DNA from: an uncultured Chitinophagaceae bacterium
GTDB taxonomy: Bacteria; Bacteroidota; Bacteroidia; Chitinophagales; Chitinophagaceae
DNA: 9,589 bases
Direction: 5' to 3'
Assembly (NCBI GenBank): GCA_946885665.1
Contig: CAMPGT010000149.1
Location: 1-9,589 of the forward strand
Shown: piece by piece, positions 4,866 to 9,589 of the stretch
How positions within the stretch are numbered: the first letter of the stretch is position 1
Layout of the letters: each line of letters begins with the position of its first letter
Position numbers and translations under genes: made by a program
Notes under the pieces: model-generated
What the model saw: the letters and a program-made list of their open reading frames with translations, nothing else
What the model was told of the DNA's origin: nothing
The model's database searches: none

Positions 4866-7241
4866 ATGAGTAAAGGTCTGTTAACCCTGGTAATTCTTTT
4901 GAGCTGTACAGTGCATGCATTGAGTCAGGCGAAAGCCGGATCCCTTTCCGGCGTCATTTCCACTACCGATGGAAAACCTGCTGCCAACGTATCCATCACT
5001 CTTCGCAATACTTCAAGAGGAGCGATAACTGCTGACGATGGAACATATCTCATAAAAAAAATTCCTGCCGGCCACTACGTCGCTGAAATTACACTTGTAG
5101 GTTATGCGCCGGTTAGCCGCAACGTCAACATCAGTGCAAGTGCCGGGTCAAAGTTGGATATCCGGCTGTCGCTGTCCGCGTCCGAATTGAATGAAGTGAT
5201 TATCAGGTCGGCCACAAACCGCTATCTTGTAGCTGACCCATCACCATCGCTGCGGCTGCAGGAGCCATTGCTGAACGTTCCGCAAAACATACAGGTGGTA
5301 ACGGCAAACATGCTTTCGGAACAGCAGATCTATGACATGTCTGAAGCGGTTACGCGTAATGTAAGCGGCGCCACCAGTCTCGCCAACGAAAGCTGGGGCA
5401 ATTATGCCCATCTCGCGATGCGTGGCGGCGCCATCACCGCTTTTCGTAACGGGATGAATGTGAAAATGCCCTGGGGGCCATTGCTCGAAGACATGAGCAT
5501 GGTGGAAAGGATCGAATTTGTAAAAGGTCCCGCGGGATTCATGCTGGCCTCAGGTAATCCAACCGGCTTCTACAACATCGTTACGAAAAAACCTACCGGC
5601 ATTAATAAAGGCGAGGCCACGTTAAGTATCGGCAGCTTTGAAGCTTATCGCGCCACGCTTGACCTGGACGGCAAATTATCCGACGACGGCCATCTGCTAT
5701 ACCGGTTCAACATGATGGGACAAATGAAAAATTCGCACCGGGAATTTGATTTCAACAACCGCTATTCCATTGCGCCGGTCATCACCTATAAATTCAATGA
5801 CAAAACATCGTTGACGGCTGAATATACTTTTCAGCACATGAAGATGGCGATGCTCGGATCGTCTTATCTGTTTTCCTACAAAATGGGAGAACTGCCGAGA
5901 GATTTTACCATGCTGGAGGCTAACCTCGAACCGTCTTTGATCAGCGATCACAGTTTGTTTCTCAATTTTACTCACCAGTTGAACCATGACTGGAAGCTGA
6001 CCACGCAACTTGCCTATCTTAATTATTCGCAGACCGGAGCATCCGTATGGGCCGCCTATCCCTCAGGATTAAAATCGAATGGTGACCTTACCAGGAGCAT
6101 TGCTAATTGGGACGCCGCGAGCCAGGGACGGCTCGGGCAGGTATTTCTCAATGGAAAAGCAACGACCGGAAAGGTCAGTCACACCCTGCTCGGCGGCGTG
6201 GATGTTACTTTTAAGGATTATTCCGCCGACTTCTACCAGACTTTTCCACTCGGCGGGCACGACATCTACGGCAACCCGGTAACTTTTAACATCTACCATC
6301 CTGTACATGGATTGGTGCCGCCAGATGATCTGCCGAAGTTCGATCGCTCACTGCCGCTCGTAAACAGGGCCGGCGGCAAGCAGGGTGAAAGTTCCACAAG
6401 TCTGTATGTGCAGGATATGATCGGTTTTTTGGGCGACAGGCTTCGTGTAACGATCGCGGGCAGGCACACCAGGCTTAAGCAGCACAGCTACCTCGTTTAT
6501 TCGGACGACAATAAATTCACACCACGCGCCGGCATCAGTTACTCCATAGATAAATCCACATCGGTATATGCCCTGTTCGATAAAATGTTTCTTGCACAGC
6601 AGGGCGCCGACAGTGCACAACAGCCGTTTGTTCCTGTAACGGGCACCAACCTCGAGGCGGGTGTCAAAAAATTGTGGTCGGGGGGAAGATGGAGCACTAC
6701 CTTGTCGGTGTACCGCGTTACACGCAATAATATTGTGACTTATATTCCGGGCCCTGAATTTAAGGCGGTTCAAACGGGCCAAACGAGAACGAGCGGAGTG
6801 GAACTCGACGTGAAGGGCGCAATCAGCAGAAGCTTCAGCATTATTGCCAACTATGCGTATACGAAAGCGAAGGTTACGAAGGATGAAGACAAAGCGCTCA
6901 TCGGAGGGCCGATACCGGGTCCCGGGTTTCCGAAACATATTGCCAATGCCTGGCTCTCTTACCGCGTGGCCGAAGGAAAATTAACCGGGTTCGGCGCGGC
7001 CCTCGGTTATCAGTTCATCACCGGGAGGCAGTACGACATGAGTGACTATGCAAGGATGGATGGAAGCTTGTTTTGGCAGTCGGGCCAGCTAAGAATAACA
7101 TTGAATGCCTCGAATATTTTCGACAAGTATCTTTATTCCGGCGCGCCGTACGAATTTGATACCAACGCAACAACAACTGAATACTATTACCAGGTGGAAC
7201 CGGGCATCAACTTCAGGTTGGGTGTCGGGTATCATTTCTAA
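4866..7241 (+). CDS. TonB-dependent siderophore-type outer-membrane receptor
   Basis: This 791-residue protein imports a ligand, probably an iron-siderophore complex, across the outer membrane using TonB energy. Residues 1-21 are a signal peptide (ending ALSQ). Residues about 25-103 form a carboxypeptidase-regulatory-like beta domain (GVISTTDGKPAANVSITL, then DDGTYLIKKIPAGHY). A TonB-box-like segment (ELNEVIIRSAT) lies at 107-117. The plug spans about 125-245, with LLNVPQNIQVV, AVTRNVSGATS and VERIEFVKGPAGFMLASG followed by YNIVTKKP, a pattern typical of siderophore receptors of this phylum. The remainder is a 22-strand-type barrel ending in an aromatic residue (LGVGYHF), as outer-membrane insertion requires. 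The length is normal and the gene is intact. No SusD partner follows, so this is not a polysaccharide system. I saw no convincing Fur-type operator in the 69-base upstream gap, so iron regulation is not shown by the sequence. The exact chelate is unknown. Confidence 0.93.
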   Translation: MSKGLLTLVILLSCTVHALSQAKAGSLSGVISTTDGKPAANVSITLRNTSRGAITADDGTYLIKKIPAGHYVAEITLVGYAPVSRNVNISASAGSKLDIRLSLSASELNEVIIRSATNRYLVADPSPSLRLQEPLLNVPQNIQVVTANMLSEQQIYDMSEAVTRNVSGATSLANESWGNYAHLAMRGGAITAFRNGMNVKMPWGPLLEDMSMVERIEFVKGPAGFMLASGNPTGFYNIVTKKPTGINKGEATLSIGSFEAYRATLDLDGKLSDDGHLLYRFNMMGQMKNSHREFDFNNRYSIAPVITYKFNDKTSLTAEYTFQHMKMAMLGSSYLFSYKMGELPRDFTMLEANLEPSLISDHSLFLNFTHQLNHDWKLTTQLAYLNYSQTGASVWAAYPSGLKSNGDLTRSIANWDAASQGRLGQVFLNGKATTGKVSHTLLGGVDVTFKDYSADFYQTFPLGGHDIYGNPVTFNIYHPVHGLVPPDDLPKFDRSLPLVNRAGGKQGESSTSLYVQDMIGFLGDRLRVTIAGRHTRLKQHSYLVYSDDNKFTPRAGISYSIDKSTSVYALFDKMFLAQQGADSAQQPFVPVTGTNLEAGVKKLWSGGRWSTTLSVYRVTRNNIVTYIPGPEFKAVQTGQTRTSGVELDVKGAISRSFSIIANYAYTKAKVTKDEDKALIGGPIPGPGFPKHIANAWLSYRVAEGKLTGFGAALGYQFITGRQYDMSDYARMDGSLFWQSGQLRITLNASNIFDKYLYSGAPYEFDTNATTTEYYYQVEPGINFRLGVGYHF

Positions 7242-7272
7242 TATATTTACACGGGAATTAAAATCTGCAACA

Positions 7273-7299
7273 TTGTTTCAAACTTTTTTCTCATCTTTG
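7273..7299 (+). promoter_or_regulatory. Candidate Bacteroidetes-type promoter before the second receptor
   Basis: CATCTTTG at 7292-7299 matches the Bacteroidetes -7 pattern TAnnTTTG at all but the first position, and a TTG at 7273-7275 lies 16 bases upstream as a possible -33 element. The ATG follows only 5 bases later, which would give a transcript with almost no leader. The motif is short and the spacing is slightly tight, so this is tentative. Confidence 0.25.
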
Positions 7300-7304
7300 C
7301 AACG

Positions 7305-9589
7305 ATGAGGCAATTTTTACTAGTCGGCGTTGTGACATTATTGGGATTTTTTGCCCGGGCCCAAAACTGCAGGCTCGTACTAACCGGTCACATCGAAGAT
7401 GCCGACACGAAAGAAAAGCTGTCATCGGCCACTGTTTCGATAGTAGAATTGCAGGTAAACTTCGTCACTGATGAGAATGGTGATTTTCGTTATCCGAATA
7501 TCTGCCCCGGCGTTTATCATTTGGTGGTGAGTCATGCGGGATGTGAGACGATTCGAAAAGTAATTACGGTCGTCAAAAATTATCACCTCGACGTGTTGAT
7601 GCCTCACTTGCGGCACAACCTGCAGGAGGTGGTCGTAGAGGGGCAACGAGCGGTGCCGAACAATGGTTTCAGGCAACAGGTGGATAGGCAGGCGTTGGAA
7701 TCGTCAAAGAATTTCTCCATTGCCGATGCGTTGTCGCAGGTAAACGGCGTGCAACTGCTGCAAACCGGGTCTACCATTTCGAAGCCGGTGATTCATGGAT
7801 TACACAGCACCAGGGTGCTTACTATCAACAACGGTGTAAGGCAGGAGGGCCAGCAATGGGGTAGTGAACATGCTCCGGAGATCGACACGTACATTGCCGA
7901 CAGGGTGTCCATCATCACGGGTGTTGAAGCGCTGAAATATGGGTCGGATGCGATCGGTGGGGTGGTACTCATCGATCCGAAGCCGGTGCGGCCGCTTCCC
8001 GGTTACAATGCAGAATTCAATACAGCCTATTCCACCAATAACGGAGAATATGTCTTCTCCGGTATTTTTGAGCATCAGCCCAAAAAATTGCAGTCTTTCA
8101 GCTATCGTTTGCAGGGTACATTGAAAAGAGCCGGCAATGTGAATACACCCGACTACCGCCTCGACAATACGGGGATGAAAGAGGAAAATTATTCGCTGTC
8201 GGCCAATTGGAGAAAGGAGCATTACCAGTTGCAGGCATATTATAGCCAGTTCAAAACCACCATCGGCATTTTTCCCGGTTCACATATCGGTAACCTTACA
8301 GACCTGCTCAACATTATACCGCAGCCCAGGCCAAACGAAGTTTTTCTCGGTGAAAAAACTTATGCCATCGAACGTCCCCGCCAGGAGGTCCTGCACCGGC
8401 TGTTTAAGTTGAAATCGTCGTTCGACAGCCACGGGCACAAGTTCAATTTGATGTTTGCCGGGCAATATAACCACCGCGACGAGTTTGACATTGTAAGGAG
8501 CAGCTCGAATACGAGACCGCAGGTTAGCCTTGCTCTCATGACGTTCAACGAAGAGCTTTCCTATGAGCATCCCGAATTTCATCATATCAACGGCACCATC
8601 GGTATTTCGTTGATGCAACAGGATAACTCGTATTCAGGGAGATACCTGATCCCCAATTACGTGTCTGAAAATTATGGAGCCTACTGGATCGAGAAATGGA
8701 GCCGCAACGATTGGGACATAGAAGGAGGGTTGCGGTACGATAATAAGAACATTCACACGAAGCGGCTCAAATTCAACGGCACGAGGGTGGATCATGATTT
8801 CACTTTTTCAACGATGGGTACATCACTGAATGTGGGCCATCATTTTTCGGGAAAGTTTCGTGCGAACATCAACGTCAACCTCACGAGCCGTGCGCCGTAC
8901 GTCAATGAACTGCTGGTTGATGGTATTCACGACGGCGCAGGCACGTATGAGCAGGGAGACATCACGCTGAAGGCGGAAAAGTCTTTTAACCTGTCGGGGG
9001 GATTCAACTACACCAGTGAGAACAAAAGGTTTTCTTCCGAAGTATATGTCTATCATAATCCCATCAGGGATTTCATTTACCAGCAACCGAAACCTGAGGA
9101 GCCCGTGCTGACGATTGTTGGCGCCTTTCCGAAGATACAATACCAGCAAACGGATGCCCTGCTGCAAGGGTTCGACGTGTCGGCGAGTTATAAGCTCATT
9201 GAACCGCTCCAACTGACATCGAAATTTTCGATGCTGCGGGCGCGGAACCGCGAAACGAACGACTGGCTGATATTAATGCCCGCCGACAAATGGAGAAACA
9301 CGCTTTCCTACCATTTTAAGCCGCACGGTAAATTCAGCAACAGTTATGTTTCTGCCGAAGTTACTTCTACCTATGCACCGCGCGTGCCGGCAGATTATAT
9401 GGCAAAACAGGATTACAAGGCGCCTCCGGGCCCCTATACGCTTGTAAATATTGATGTGGCAACAGCGGTGAAAATGTTTGGAACAAACGTGACGATAGGC
9501 CTGGGCATAAGAAACCTGTTGGATGAAGCGTATCGCGATTATCTAAACAGTTTCCGTTATTATGCCGACGAGATGGGAGGGAACATTAC
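7305..9589 (+). CDS. ZnuD-like TonB-dependent outer-membrane receptor (C-terminal tip outside window)
   Basis: The frame stays open for 761 codons to the window end. The last visible residues (IRNLLDEAYRDYLNSFRYY then DEMGGNI) are those that normally precede the final barrel strand, so only about ten residues are missing. A signal peptide (1-20, ending FARAQ) is followed by a carboxypeptidase-regulatory-like domain at about 24-100, and a TonB-box-like NLQEVVVEGQR at 105-115. The plug runs from about 122 to 227. It contains KPVIHGLHSTRVLTINNGVR and then EGQQWGSEHAPEID, ending with VEALKYGSDAIGGVVLIDP. The H-A-P-E-I-D block after the ring-like loop resembles the ZnuD and related receptors for zinc, heme or small metal complexes rather than classical siderophore receptors. 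Seen: the architecture. Known: ZnuD of Neisseria takes up zinc. Inferred: metal or metal-complex import. It lies 63 bases after the siderophore-type receptor on the same strand; no SusD homologue is seen. Confidence 0.9.
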   Translation, partial: MRQFLLVGVVTLLGFFARAQNCRLVLTGHIEDADTKEKLSSATVSIVELQVNFVTDENGDFRYPNICPGVYHLVVSHAGCETIRKVITVVKNYHLDVLMPHLRHNLQEVVVEGQRAVPNNGFRQQVDRQALESSKNFSIADALSQVNGVQLLQTGSTISKPVIHGLHSTRVLTINNGVRQEGQQWGSEHAPEIDTYIADRVSIITGVEALKYGSDAIGGVVLIDPKPVRPLPGYNAEFNTAYSTNNGEYVFSGIFEHQPKKLQSFSYRLQGTLKRAGNVNTPDYRLDNTGMKEENYSLSANWRKEHYQLQAYYSQFKTTIGIFPGSHIGNLTDLLNIIPQPRPNEVFLGEKTYAIERPRQEVLHRLFKLKSSFDSHGHKFNLMFAGQYNHRDEFDIVRSSSNTRPQVSLALMTFNEELSYEHPEFHHINGTIGISLMQQDNSYSGRYLIPNYVSENYGAYWIEKWSRNDWDIEGGLRYDNKNIHTKRLKFNGTRVDHDFTFSTMGTSLNVGHHFSGKFRANINVNLTSRAPYVNELLVDGIHDGAGTYEQGDITLKAEKSFNLSGGFNYTSENKRFSSEVYVYHNPIRDFIYQQPKPEEPVLTIVGAFPKIQYQQTDALLQGFDVSASYKLIEPLQLTSKFSMLRARNRETNDWLILMPADKWRNTLSYHFKPHGKFSNSYVSAEVTSTYAPRVPADYMAKQDYKAPPGPYTLVNIDVATAVKMFGTNVTIGLGIRNLLDEAYRDYLNSFRYYADEMGGNI

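Noticed and set aside
6348..6938. Open 196-codon frame antisense to the first receptor
   Set aside because: It lies entirely within the well-supported receptor gene on the opposite strand, has a Cys/Arg-rich composition with no recognisable domain, and is best explained as a codon-bias shadow.
7800..8222. Open 140-codon frame antisense to the second receptor
   Set aside because: The plus strand here encodes the conserved plug and first barrel strands. The antisense product shows no signal, domain or start context.
8823..9212. Open 129-codon minus-strand frame near the window end
   Set aside because: It is a shadow of the barrel region of the second receptor, whose frame continues without a break through this stretch.
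4866..9589. SusC/SusD polysaccharide utilisation locus
   Set aside because: Neither receptor has the SusC-type plug signatures, and no SusD-like lipoprotein lies after either visible receptor start.

Overview
The window looks like chromosomal DNA of a Bacteroidetes bacterium, probably a Chitinophagaceae relative such as Chitinophaga or Niastella. The evidence is in the gene content: a DUF4251 protein, a DUF4142 lipoprotein whose cleaved N-terminus reads C-S-K-D-D-D (a Bacteroidetes surface-export signal), and two TonB-dependent receptors that each carry a carboxypeptidase-regulatory-like domain before the plug. Start codons also mostly lack strong Shine-Dalgarno sequences, and base composition is balanced. 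The genus is inference; no rRNA or other phylogenetic marker is present.

Layout from left to right. Bases 1-1420 (minus) hold the first 473 codons of a secreted HExxH zinc peptidase joined to a TolB/WD40-like propeller; its 3' end lies outside the window. Bases 1467-1754 (plus) encode an unrecognised 95-residue protein. Bases 1761-2252 (minus) encode a periplasmic DUF4251 protein. Bases 2330-3283 (plus) encode a metallo-beta-lactamase-fold hydrolase with a C-terminal membrane anchor. Bases 3365-3886 (plus) encode a DUF4142 ferritin-like lipoprotein. A long perfect inverted repeat with a T-tract follows at 3906-3962. Directly after it come a two-gene coupled unit, an unrecognised Cys/His-rich 112-residue protein (3967-4305) and a VOC-family dioxygenase-like protein (4308-4796). 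The right half is two TonB-dependent outer-membrane receptors: a siderophore-receptor type (4866-7241) and a ZnuD-like type (7305 to the window end, only about ten C-terminal residues missing).

Working together: the tandem receptors suggest a metal or metal-chelate uptake locus. No SusD-type lipoprotein accompanies either one, so polysaccharide uptake is unlikely. The left half is a set of mostly single genes with short gaps and frequent strand switches; nothing visible ties them into one pathway. No tRNA, rRNA, CRISPR, transposase, integrase or attachment site was seen. No gene-free stretch exceeds 300 bases; the longest gaps are roughly 60-80 bases. I see no clear sign of a defence system or other new multi-gene system. 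The most unusual items are the hairpin directly against a start codon, the Cys/His-rich orphan coupled to the VOC gene, and the receptor pair.
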